Assembly (NCBI GenBank): GCA_947177675.1 | Contig: CAMWVK010000085.1 | Coordinates: 1 to 6,721, forward strand | Length of the DNA stretch: 6,721 nt | DNA from: an uncultured Mucispirillum sp. | GTDB lineage: Bacteria; Chrysiogenota; Deferribacteres; Deferribacterales; Mucispirillaceae | Direction: 5' to 3' | In this document: positions 1-5,699 of the stretch, in pieces | How the letters are laid out: the number at the start of each line of letters is the position of its first letter | Position numbering within the stretch: position 1 is the stretch's first letter | Translations under genes and position numbers: made by a program | The notes under the pieces: model-generated | Seen by the model: only the letters and a program-made list of their open reading frames with translations | Database searches by the model: none | Told to the model about the DNA's origin: nothing

Positions 1-80
1 TGCAGCGGATAGACAGCTTTAAATACACTACAAATACATATTGTTTAATAAAATAATAATTACTAATTTTATTATAAATC

Positions 81-95
81 ATCATTTTTAATGAT
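81..95. repeat. Small inverted repeat ATCATT-TTT-AATGAT
   Basis: Six-base arms (81-86 and 90-95) are perfect complements around a 3-base loop. No T-run follows on either strand. It is probably weak or coincidental given the base composition. Confidence 0.25.
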
Positions 96-163
96 AGTTT
101 TAAAAAATGAGTGTGAAACAGAATTTATATATATTGTAATAAGTATCAGTATTTTTTCAATAT

Positions 164-183
164 ATGCAATATTATTATTGCAT
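164..183. terminator. Candidate hairpin after the TPR gene
   Basis: ATGCAATA (164-171) and TATTGCAT (176-183) are exact reverse complements around a 4-base loop, beginning 15 bases past the TPR stop. On the plus strand a five-T run (183-187) overlaps and follows the stem, as in an intrinsic terminator for rightward transcripts. On the minus strand no T-run follows directly. It may stabilise the mRNA 3' end or serve a convergent neighbour. The stem is AT-rich, so termination is uncertain. Confidence 0.35.
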
Positions 184-198
184 TTTTGCAACACTGCT

Positions 199-1509
199 TT
201 ATTTTGCAGATTCTTCTAAATTAAGTTTTTCTTTGATTTTTACAAGTTTAGCATTAATTTTTTCATGCTCTGCAAGTTTTGCATAAGATAATGCCTTTTC
301 TGCCATTTCATAAGACTTTTTATAGTATCCTAGACTATACAAACAGTCTGACTGGACTAAATAAGCATCTTTCAACAAATATTTTTTATCACTTGATTTT
401 AAGCGTGATACCGCTTCTTCACTTCTTGCAGCACATTCTTCATATTCTTCTGATTTAAGTAAAGAAAGAGACATATCATATAAAAATTCTGCTGCCTGAT
501 TATTATCTGAAATATTAACAGCTAGATTATATCCAGTTTCTGCTGCTGGGTATAATTCTTTATACCTGCCACCAGTTCTATAATAAAGTGCAGAAAGGCT
601 GTATAATAATAAAGATGTTGCATCATCTAAAAACTCTAATGATGCAAGTTCTAATGCTTTATCACCCTGATATTTAAAACTGCCTGTTTCAGGCATATAG
701 TTTATGATTTTTTTATATATTATATCAGTATTATCTACTGCACCATTTTCCACTGCCACAAAAAAAGCCTGTTCAAAATATTCTCTTGCTGCATCTGAAT
801 GGTGCAGGGCTTCTGATGTTAAAGCCATACCATTTAATGCAGGGACTAATATATCAGCATACTTTTTCGCTCGTGATGTATCATGAGCTCTTGTGAAATA
901 ATACATTGCTTTTGCATAGTCTTTATTAACCCTGTAATATTCGCCATATATTATGTCGCATGATGAAAGTATTTTAAAAAGTTTTAAATTTTCTGCATAT
1001 TTTAATGCTTCATCACAGCTTTCTTTTGAGCCTGAATAGTTTTCATTAATACGCCTGCTTTCTGCCATACCATAATATAAAACTGCCTTGTCTTTATCAG
1101 TTAAATCAGCATAAAGCAGAGCTTTTGCATAATATTCTTCTGCCTGTTTTGCATTGCCTGACATTCTCTCTGATTCTGCAATATAAGAAAGCAGTGTAGG
1201 AATATCATATAAATCGTTTACTTTTTCAGCCAAAGCAAGACTTACAGCAAACCATGCTGCTGCCTGCTGGTATTCATTTATACCACGATAGCAAAGACCT
1301 GCATATAATGATATACGAAACCTGCTTGAAATATCTTTTGGAGTGTTTTTCTTTGCCATATAATATGCTTCCTCAAACATAGGAGCAGCCTCAGCAAAGT
1401 TATTAACAGAGTATAGCTCAAAAGCATCTCTGACAGTGCTTTCTAAATCAGCACCAAAAATCTGTAATGGAATTAATACTGTCCACAAAATTAATATATG
1501 TTTTTTCAT
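199..1509 (-). CDS. Exported tetratricopeptide-repeat (TPR) protein
   Basis: Function unknown; an all-helical extracytoplasmic scaffold. The 436 residues open with a Sec signal peptide (MKKH, then a hydrophobic stretch to about residue 20, ending IFGA before DLES). The rest is nearly all TPR-like helix pairs at about 23-52, 64-97, 105-134, 143-172, 183-213, 223-253, 340-370 and 382-412. Segments such as NAKQAEEYYAKALLYA and YYKKSYEMAEKALSYA show the small/aromatic spacing of TPRs. The stretch 260-335 is more diverged, still helical, and may hide two weaker units. No enzymatic domain, transmembrane segment after the signal, or lipobox is visible. ATG 1509 begins 5 bases after the ankyrin/Sel1 stop, with AGGA overlapping that stop, so the two are almost surely cotranscribed and coupled. 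Stop TAA. Such repeats bind proteins or peptides; a shared complex with the upstream protein is inference only. Confidence 0.9.
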   Translation of the reverse strand: MKKHILILWTVLIPLQIFGADLESTVRDAFELYSVNNFAEAAPMFEEAYYMAKKNTPKDISSRFRISLYAGLCYRGINEYQQAAAWFAVSLALAEKVNDLYDIPTLLSYIAESERMSGNAKQAEEYYAKALLYADLTDKDKAVLYYGMAESRRINENYSGSKESCDEALKYAENLKLFKILSSCDIIYGEYYRVNKDYAKAMYYFTRAHDTSRAKKYADILVPALNGMALTSEALHHSDAAREYFEQAFFVAVENGAVDNTDIIYKKIINYMPETGSFKYQGDKALELASLEFLDDATSLLLYSLSALYYRTGGRYKELYPAAETGYNLAVNISDNNQAAEFLYDMSLSLLKSEEYEECAARSEEAVSRLKSSDKKYLLKDAYLVQSDCLYSLGYYKKSYEMAEKALSYAKLAEHEKINAKLVKIKEKLNLEESAK

Positions 1510-1512
1510 ACT

Positions 1513-1516
1513 TCCT
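1513..1516 (-). promoter_or_regulatory. TPR-gene ribosome binding site merged with upstream stop
   Basis: The minus-strand junction reads TAGGAAGTATG. AGGA includes two bases of the TAG stop of the ankyrin/Sel1 gene and lies only 3 bases from the ATG, shorter than usual. Together with the five-base gap this suggests the TPR gene is read mainly by ribosomes finishing the upstream gene. Confidence 0.65.
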
Positions 1517-3038
1517 AATTTTTACTGCTTTTGTTATCAATTGATACAGGTTTAGAAAAATCTATATTATTTTTGCTTCCTGTATTATTATCCTGTATAA
1601 TATTATTATCTTGAGTATTATTATCGCCTGTAAGCCCTAAATCATAGGCATTTATCTCATCCTGTTTTGTTTTAACAGGCATCTCATTATATATTGAAGG
1701 CATACTAAATTTAGCTGTTGGATACAAGCCTTTTAAATACGAAAATTCAACATTATCTATTGACTGCCCTAAAACAAATTCAGACTGAACTGTGCCATCA
1801 CCTGGATAGCACATTTTTACTGTTGATATTTTATAAGCATCATTCCATGCACTGCCTATTGTATAAACATCACATTCTGGATTATCTATATTAATAGGTG
1901 CTCCCATAGATATAAGATATGCTTTAACAGTTGCTCTATCACCTACCTTTGAATTAACTAATACTTTTATATGCTTTTGAGCATTTAATTTATCAATAAA
2001 CTGTTCTGCTTCATAAAACCCCATATCTGCAGCCATTTGGATTTTAGCATAACCTTTTGTCTCATCTTTTACAGTGCCTCTGCCTAAATATTCAAGCATA
2101 CCAGTATAATAAACTGCTTCTGGTAAATTATAGCTTGCTGCATCCTTAAATAAAGCATAAGCATTAGCATTATCTTTTGGAACTCCGCTGCCAAAAAGCA
2201 GTGCTTTTGCATATTCTGTTTTGGCAAAGTTATTGCCTTCTGAAATAGCCTCTTTAAGCATTGCGACAGCTTCTTTCATACCAACTCCCGCACCATTATC
2301 TATAATAGATTTAGCAGCACGGTATTTCATCATAGAATCCCCTAAAGCTGCAGCCTGCTTGACCCAAAAAATACCCTGCTCATTATTACCTTTTGATAAA
2401 AATAATGTGCCTAAAAGATAGCATGCTTCAGGATTTTTTGTATTAGCATAGCCGACTAAAAGTTCAGCAGCCTCATTTGTTTTGCCAAGAGAAATAAGTT
2501 GATTAAATTCTTCTCTCCAAGGTGCACTGTGAATTGCTGCCATAGTGCCTCGTCTTGCAGGTCTGTCATCTATACGGGAAGTAATAACAGGCTTTTCATC
2601 GCTTATATATTCATTCATTGTAAAAAAGCCTTGAGCTTTAATATACATTTCTGGAGTAGTGCCATATTTATTAGGAAGTTTAGGGTCTGCACCTGCTTTT
2701 ATAAGCAGTGATGCAATATACCTGTGGGAGTTAGTTACAGCAGACATAAGTGGTGTATAGCCAAACTTATTTACTGCATTTACTGATGCCTTATATACAA
2801 TAAGCTGCCTTACAACTTCCTGATAGCCGCCATCTGCTGCCAAAATAAGAGCAGTATTTCCAAGCCTGTCTCTTGCATCAACATCAGCACCATTATATAA
2901 TGCATCCTTGACTGCATCAGCATCTCCAACTGATGCTGCCTCTAAAAGCTGTGTATTTAAATAAGGTTCAACTGCATAAACTGTGCAGGTGAATGATATT
3001 AATATTACAGTAACAAGCAAGATTATTTTTTTATTCAT
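1515..3038 (-). CDS. Exported ankyrin-repeat and Sel1-like-repeat protein
   Basis: Function unknown; probably a periplasmic or secreted protein-binding scaffold. Numbered from the ATG at 3038 (507 residues), a Sec signal peptide covers 1-22 (MNKK, a hydrophobic core, VYA cleavage site); Cys18 is not in a proper lipobox. Ankyrin repeats run at about 28-58, 60-92 and 93-125, with a degenerate fourth to about 143 (TALILAADGG, TPLMSAV and NGADVDARD are typical). A basic linker leads to Sel1-like repeats at about 203-234, 235-269, 270-305 and 306-341, with motifs such as GSGVPKDNANAYALFKDAA. Residues 353-458 match no family I recognise and hold two cysteines (389, 410) that could pair outside the cytoplasm. 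The tail (470-507) is rich in Asn and Asp. The frame also opens two codons earlier at GTG 3044, but ribosome-binding-site placement favours the ATG. The stop is TAG, 5 bases from the TPR gene, indicating an operon. Repeat domains are confident; the role is not. Confidence 0.9.
   Translation of the reverse strand: MNKKIILLVTVILISFTCTVYAVEPYLNTQLLEAASVGDADAVKDALYNGADVDARDRLGNTALILAADGGYQEVVRQLIVYKASVNAVNKFGYTPLMSAVTNSHRYIASLLIKAGADPKLPNKYGTTPEMYIKAQGFFTMNEYISDEKPVITSRIDDRPARRGTMAAIHSAPWREEFNQLISLGKTNEAAELLVGYANTKNPEACYLLGTLFLSKGNNEQGIFWVKQAAALGDSMMKYRAAKSIIDNGAGVGMKEAVAMLKEAISEGNNFAKTEYAKALLFGSGVPKDNANAYALFKDAASYNLPEAVYYTGMLEYLGRGTVKDETKGYAKIQMAADMGFYEAEQFIDKLNAQKHIKVLVNSKVGDRATVKAYLISMGAPINIDNPECDVYTIGSAWNDAYKISTVKMCYPGDGTVQSEFVLGQSIDNVEFSYLKGLYPTAKFSMPSIYNEMPVKTKQDEINAYDLGLTGDNNTQDNNIIQDNNTGSKNNIDFSKPVSIDNKSSKN
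1583..1625. repeat. In-frame short repeat encoding the Asn/Asp-rich tail
   Basis: The decamer tattattatc occurs exactly at 1583-1592, 1601-1610 and 1616-1625. Start-to-start distances are 18 and 15 bases, both multiples of three. Read on the minus strand each copy encodes Asp-Asn-Asn, giving the DNN-rich tail of the ankyrin/Sel1 protein. Slippage here would change tail length without shifting the frame. Confidence 0.75.
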
Positions 3039-3043
3039 AATCA

Positions 3044-3047
3044 CTCC
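3044..3047 (-). promoter_or_regulatory. Shine-Dalgarno core that fixes the ankyrin/Sel1 start
   Basis: The minus strand reads CGGAGTGATTATG. GGAG sits 5 bases before the ATG at 3038. The in-frame GTG at 3044, two codons earlier, shares its first G with this GGAG and would itself have no usable binding site. The ATG is therefore the better start. Confidence 0.8.
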
Positions 3048-3050
3048 GAC

Positions 3051-3060
3051 AAGTATACTT
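3051..3060. repeat. 10-bp perfect palindrome AAGTATACTT
   Basis: A self-complementary decamer ends four bases upstream of the ankyrin/Sel1 Shine-Dalgarno core and shares two bases with the adjacent inverted repeat. The same half-sites recur as AAGTAT (3162-3167) and ATACTT (3180-3185), 12 bases apart, around the proposed -35 box. An operator is possible but cannot be shown from sequence alone. Confidence 0.35.
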
Positions 3061-3089
3061 AAAAAATTATTTTAATCATAATTTTTTAA
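3059..3089. repeat. Perfect 12-bp inverted repeat, A/T only
   Basis: The arm TTAAAAAATTAT (3059-3070) is repeated as its exact reverse complement at 3078-3089, with a 7-base loop. It would lie in the leader of the ankyrin/Sel1 mRNA, roughly 20-50 bases before the start codon. The stem contains no G-C pair, so it would be weak in RNA. It could be a feeble terminator remnant, a DNA-binding site, or chance in AT-rich sequence. Confidence 0.5.
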
Positions 3090-3134
3090 AACTTTCAAGC
3101 AGTTAATAACATATTCTGCATAAATTATATAAAA

Positions 3135-3163
3135 AATATAATAATTAAGCAGACTTTTTACAA
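3135..3163 (-). promoter_or_regulatory. Candidate sigma-70-type promoter for the ankyrin/Sel1-TPR unit
   Basis: Read on the minus strand, TTGTAA (3163 to 3158) resembles a -35 box. It is followed after 17 bases by TATATT (3140 to 3135), which matches the -10 consensus at five of six positions. A perfect TATAAT lies slightly further down (3129 to 3124) but lacks a convincing -35. Transcription from here would leave a leader of about 90 bases containing the AT-only inverted repeat. In DNA this AT-rich such matches arise often by chance, so the position is tentative. Confidence 0.35.
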
Positions 3164-3289
3164 GTATTTCTTTTTTTATATACTTAAAATGATTATAATA
3201 ATATTAAATCAGCACAACAAAATGAATTTAAACTATGTGAAACTGAATTTGCTGTGTATTATAATTAATAATATTCAGTCAGATAAGTA

Positions 3290-5689
3290 TTACCTAAGCA
3301 CTGCCCCGTGTTCTTTTTCAAGGGCTTTCAAAATATTATCTATTATCGGATTAATATCATCATCTCTTAATGTTTTTCCCATATCTGTAAAAGTTATGCG
3401 TACAGCAATACTTTTATATCCAAAATTTATTGGCTTGCCTTCAAATACATCAAATACAATTACATCTGTAATTATTGGACTTACTGATTTAACTGTATTT
3501 ATTAAATCAGCAGCATTAACTCTGTTTTTTACAATTAATGCTAAATCTCTCATGCTTGATGGAAATCTTGAAAATTTAGCATAACGCATACTTGATTTTG
3601 CTGCTTCATTTTTGTTATATGCTTCATCAATCAATAAAGAAAAATCAATTTCTGCTGTATAACATTCGTTTTTAATGTCAAGTTTTTCTAAAATATCTGG
3701 GTGTAATGCACCAATAAAACCTGCATATTTTCCATTTATATACACGGAAGCAGATTTTCCGGGATGCATAAAATGGCAGTCTTCTAATCTTTTATATTCT
3801 GCTTTCATATCAAACTTATCTACTACATTATCAAGAGCACCTTTTAAGTAATAAAAAGTATCAAGTTTTGGCAGATTTATCCAAGTATCATCATAATAAC
3901 TGCCCATAACACCAAGTGATAAATGGAGCTTTTCAGTTGCCAGATTTGATTTACCATTTGATATATAAACATTTGAAAGCTCAAACAACTTAATGTTTGA
4001 ATAACCCATATTTTTATTTGTCTGCATATTCTTAATAATAGATGGAAAAATAAGCGTTCTCATCCATGCCATATCCTGCGAAATAGGGTTTAAAAGTTTT
4101 ACAAATCGTTCTTCATCAGTATCAAATATAGATAAATATTCTGCACCTAAAAATGAAAAGTTTAATACTTCATTATATCCTAAATTTTCTAAAACATTTC
4201 TTGCAGTCCTTGAATATCTTACTTTTGGACTTTGGATATCTATTTCATTATCCATGTGTGGCATAGTATATCCTATTTTATCATACCCCATAATTCTTGC
4301 GACTTCTTCTGCAATATCACATTCTAAAGCTATATCATTTCTAAAAGTAGGGATACAGGATATCAACTTATCATTATCTATTTCTGTTTTTATTAAAAGG
4401 CTGTCTAAAACATTTTTCATATCTTCTATTTTATAATCTGAACCTAAAAGTTTATTTATTCTTTTGTATGAAGATATAACTTTTCTTTCTTCTATTTTCA
4501 AGTTATTTGAGCCAGCTTTTCCCTTTAATACAGTGCCTCCGCAGATTTCTGCAATTAAAGCAGCTGCATAGTCTGCTAATTTTTCAGTTGCACCATAATC
4601 TATACCTCGTTCATATCTGTATGATGCGTCTGAAGATAAACCAAGTTTTTTACTTGTTTTTCTCACCCAGGATGGCTCAAAATAAGCACATTCTAACACA
4701 ACAGTATCAGTATCGCTCATAACAGATGTATATTCTCCACCCATAACACCAGCTATTGCCAGTGGTTTAGAAATATCAGCAATTACAAGCATATCGTTAT
4801 TTAAAGTATATTCTTTGCCATCAAGAGCAGTGATTTTTTCATTATCAAAAGCATTTCTAACAATAATGCCTTTATCAATATTTCTAATATCAAAAGCATG
4901 CAGCGGCTGTCCCCATTCCATTAAAACATAGTTTGTAACATCTACTATATTGTTGATAGGTCTTACACCTGCTGCCCTTAATTTTGCCTGCATCCACAAT
5001 GGAGATGGTGCAATTTTAACACCTTTTATTATGCGTGCAAAATATATTGGACATTTTGATTTTTCTTCAATTTCTACTTTTATAAAATCTGAAACATTTT
5101 CATTATTTTCTACAACTTGACATGTGGGCAGTTTTAAAGGCCTTTGAAATACTGCCGCTGCTTCTCTTGCTATGCCAATAACTGAAAGCCAGTCCGGTCT
5201 GTTTGGAGTAGCATTAAATTCTATAATAGTATCGCCTGTTCCTATAATACTGTTAATATCTGCACCAAGTGGAGTATTTTCAGGCAGCACCATAATACCA
5301 CTATGATTATCTGTTAATCCAAGTTCTCTTTCAGAGCAAATCATACCAAAAGATTCAATACCGCGAAGTTTTGCTTCTTTAATTTTAATATCACCAAGCA
5401 CAGCACCTATTCTTGCAAATGGCACAATCTGACCTGCTGCCACATTTGGAGCACCGCATACTACCTGATATTCTTCATTTCCGTCAGTAACTCTGCATAC
5501 TTTTAATTTATCAGCATTTGGATGTTTTTCTGATACAATTACTTTGGCTGTTACCACATTAGAAAGGGCTGCAATCTTATGAATTCCTTCTGCTTCTAAC
5601 CCTGCTAATGTTAAGCCATCAGCTATTTCTTTAATGGACTTATCATTTAAATCAATATATTCTTTTAACCAGTTTATACTAACATTCAT
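3290..5689 (-). CDS. pheT: Phenylalanine--tRNA ligase, beta subunit
   Basis: This is the beta subunit of phenylalanyl-tRNA synthetase, which binds tRNA-Phe and hydrolyses mischarged Tyr-tRNA-Phe. At 799 residues it matches the usual ~800. The N-terminal B1 segment (1-38) is followed by an EMAP/OB-fold tRNA-binding domain at about 39-150 (HPNADKLKVCRV at 56-67, VVCGAPN at 76-82). The B3/B4 editing domain spans about 160-390; PLHAFD at 262-267 (His264), G317-G318 and E333 are the residues expected at the editing site. B5 follows at about 400-475, with PTFRNDIALECDIAEEVAR (447-465) supplying D452, D458, E461 and E462, the acidic positions conserved in the family. The degenerate class II core is at about 480-690, and the anticodon-binding FDX-ACB domain at about 705-798. 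No expected domain is missing. Start ATG at 5689 has AGGTG five bases upstream, overlapping the pheS stop, so translation is probably coupled. The stop is TAA. Confidence 0.98.
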   Translation of the reverse strand: MNVSINWLKEYIDLNDKSIKEIADGLTLAGLEAEGIHKIAALSNVVTAKVIVSEKHPNADKLKVCRVTDGNEEYQVVCGAPNVAAGQIVPFARIGAVLGDIKIKEAKLRGIESFGMICSERELGLTDNHSGIMVLPENTPLGADINSIIGTGDTIIEFNATPNRPDWLSVIGIAREAAAVFQRPLKLPTCQVVENNENVSDFIKVEIEEKSKCPIYFARIIKGVKIAPSPLWMQAKLRAAGVRPINNIVDVTNYVLMEWGQPLHAFDIRNIDKGIIVRNAFDNEKITALDGKEYTLNNDMLVIADISKPLAIAGVMGGEYTSVMSDTDTVVLECAYFEPSWVRKTSKKLGLSSDASYRYERGIDYGATEKLADYAAALIAEICGGTVLKGKAGSNNLKIEERKVISSYKRINKLLGSDYKIEDMKNVLDSLLIKTEIDNDKLISCIPTFRNDIALECDIAEEVARIMGYDKIGYTMPHMDNEIDIQSPKVRYSRTARNVLENLGYNEVLNFSFLGAEYLSIFDTDEERFVKLLNPISQDMAWMRTLIFPSIIKNMQTNKNMGYSNIKLFELSNVYISNGKSNLATEKLHLSLGVMGSYYDDTWINLPKLDTFYYLKGALDNVVDKFDMKAEYKRLEDCHFMHPGKSASVYINGKYAGFIGALHPDILEKLDIKNECYTAEIDFSLLIDEAYNKNEAAKSSMRYAKFSRFPSSMRDLALIVKNRVNAADLINTVKSVSPIITDVIVFDVFEGKPINFGYKSIAVRITFTDMGKTLRDDDINPIIDNILKALEKEHGAVLR

Positions 5690-5694
5690 ATTAA

Positions 5695-5699
5695 CACCT
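5695..5699 (-). promoter_or_regulatory. pheT ribosome binding site overlapping the pheS stop
   Basis: On the minus strand the junction reads TAGGTGTTAATATG. AGGTG matches the anti-Shine-Dalgarno core and sits 5 bases from the pheT ATG. The first two of its bases are the last two of the pheS TAG stop. A ribosome ending on pheS therefore covers the pheT start site. I infer translational coupling, which suits subunits needed in equal amounts. Confidence 0.8.

Larger units (their letters stand above)
1..198. other. AT-rich intergenic region downstream of the TPR gene
   Basis: No convincing gene is seen. It holds two small inverted repeats (81-95 and 164-183) and a motif shared with the region after pheT. 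The first ~20 bases are much richer in G and C than the rest and may be the edge of a neighbouring gene: plus-strand frames ending at TAA 20-22 or TAA 54-56 are both possible, but the fragment is too short to assign. A minus-strand frame from ATG 85 stays open to the window edge for 28 codons but has no ribosome binding site. Confidence 0.6.
3045..3289. other. AT-rich intergenic region between pheT and the ankyrin/Sel1 gene
   Basis: This non-coding stretch, mostly A and T, separates the synthetase genes from the repeat-protein pair. No GC-rich stem followed by a T-run is visible on the minus strand after the pheT stop, so termination is Rho-dependent, relies on an AT-rich stem, or is incomplete. 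Two tiny minus-strand reading frames (8 codons at 3095-3121, 6 codons at 3059-3079) lack ribosome binding sites and are unlikely to be genes. Candidate promoter elements, an all-AT inverted repeat and a short palindrome inside it are listed separately. Confidence 0.7.

Noticed and set aside
1..85. Minus-strand frame from ATG 85 open to the window edge (28 codons)
   Set aside because: No ribosome binding site and AT-rich composition like the surrounding intergenic DNA; an open stretch this short is expected by chance.
2221..2711. Two plus-strand open frames (66 and 70 codons) inside the ankyrin/Sel1 gene
   Set aside because: They are antisense to clear Sel1 and linker coding sequence and resemble no protein; low stop density opposite a biased gene explains them.
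2985..2987. Lipoprotein signal at Cys18 of the ankyrin/Sel1 protein
   Set aside because: The residues before the cysteine (S-F-T) do not fit a lipobox, while VYA four residues later is a good signal peptidase I site.
3095..3121. Possible 8-codon leader peptide before the ankyrin/Sel1 gene
   Set aside because: No Shine-Dalgarno sequence, no codon run suggesting attenuation, and no paired terminator/antiterminator stems.
3189..3584. 131-residue plus-strand open frame overlapping the 3' end of pheT
   Set aside because: Most of it is antisense to the conserved FDX-ACB coding region. Its start lies in AT-rich intergenic DNA and no Shine-Dalgarno sequence precedes it.
4254..4722. Plus-strand frames opposite the pheT B3/B4 and B5 domains
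   Set aside because: They lie antisense to highly conserved pheT sequence, with no ribosome binding sites.
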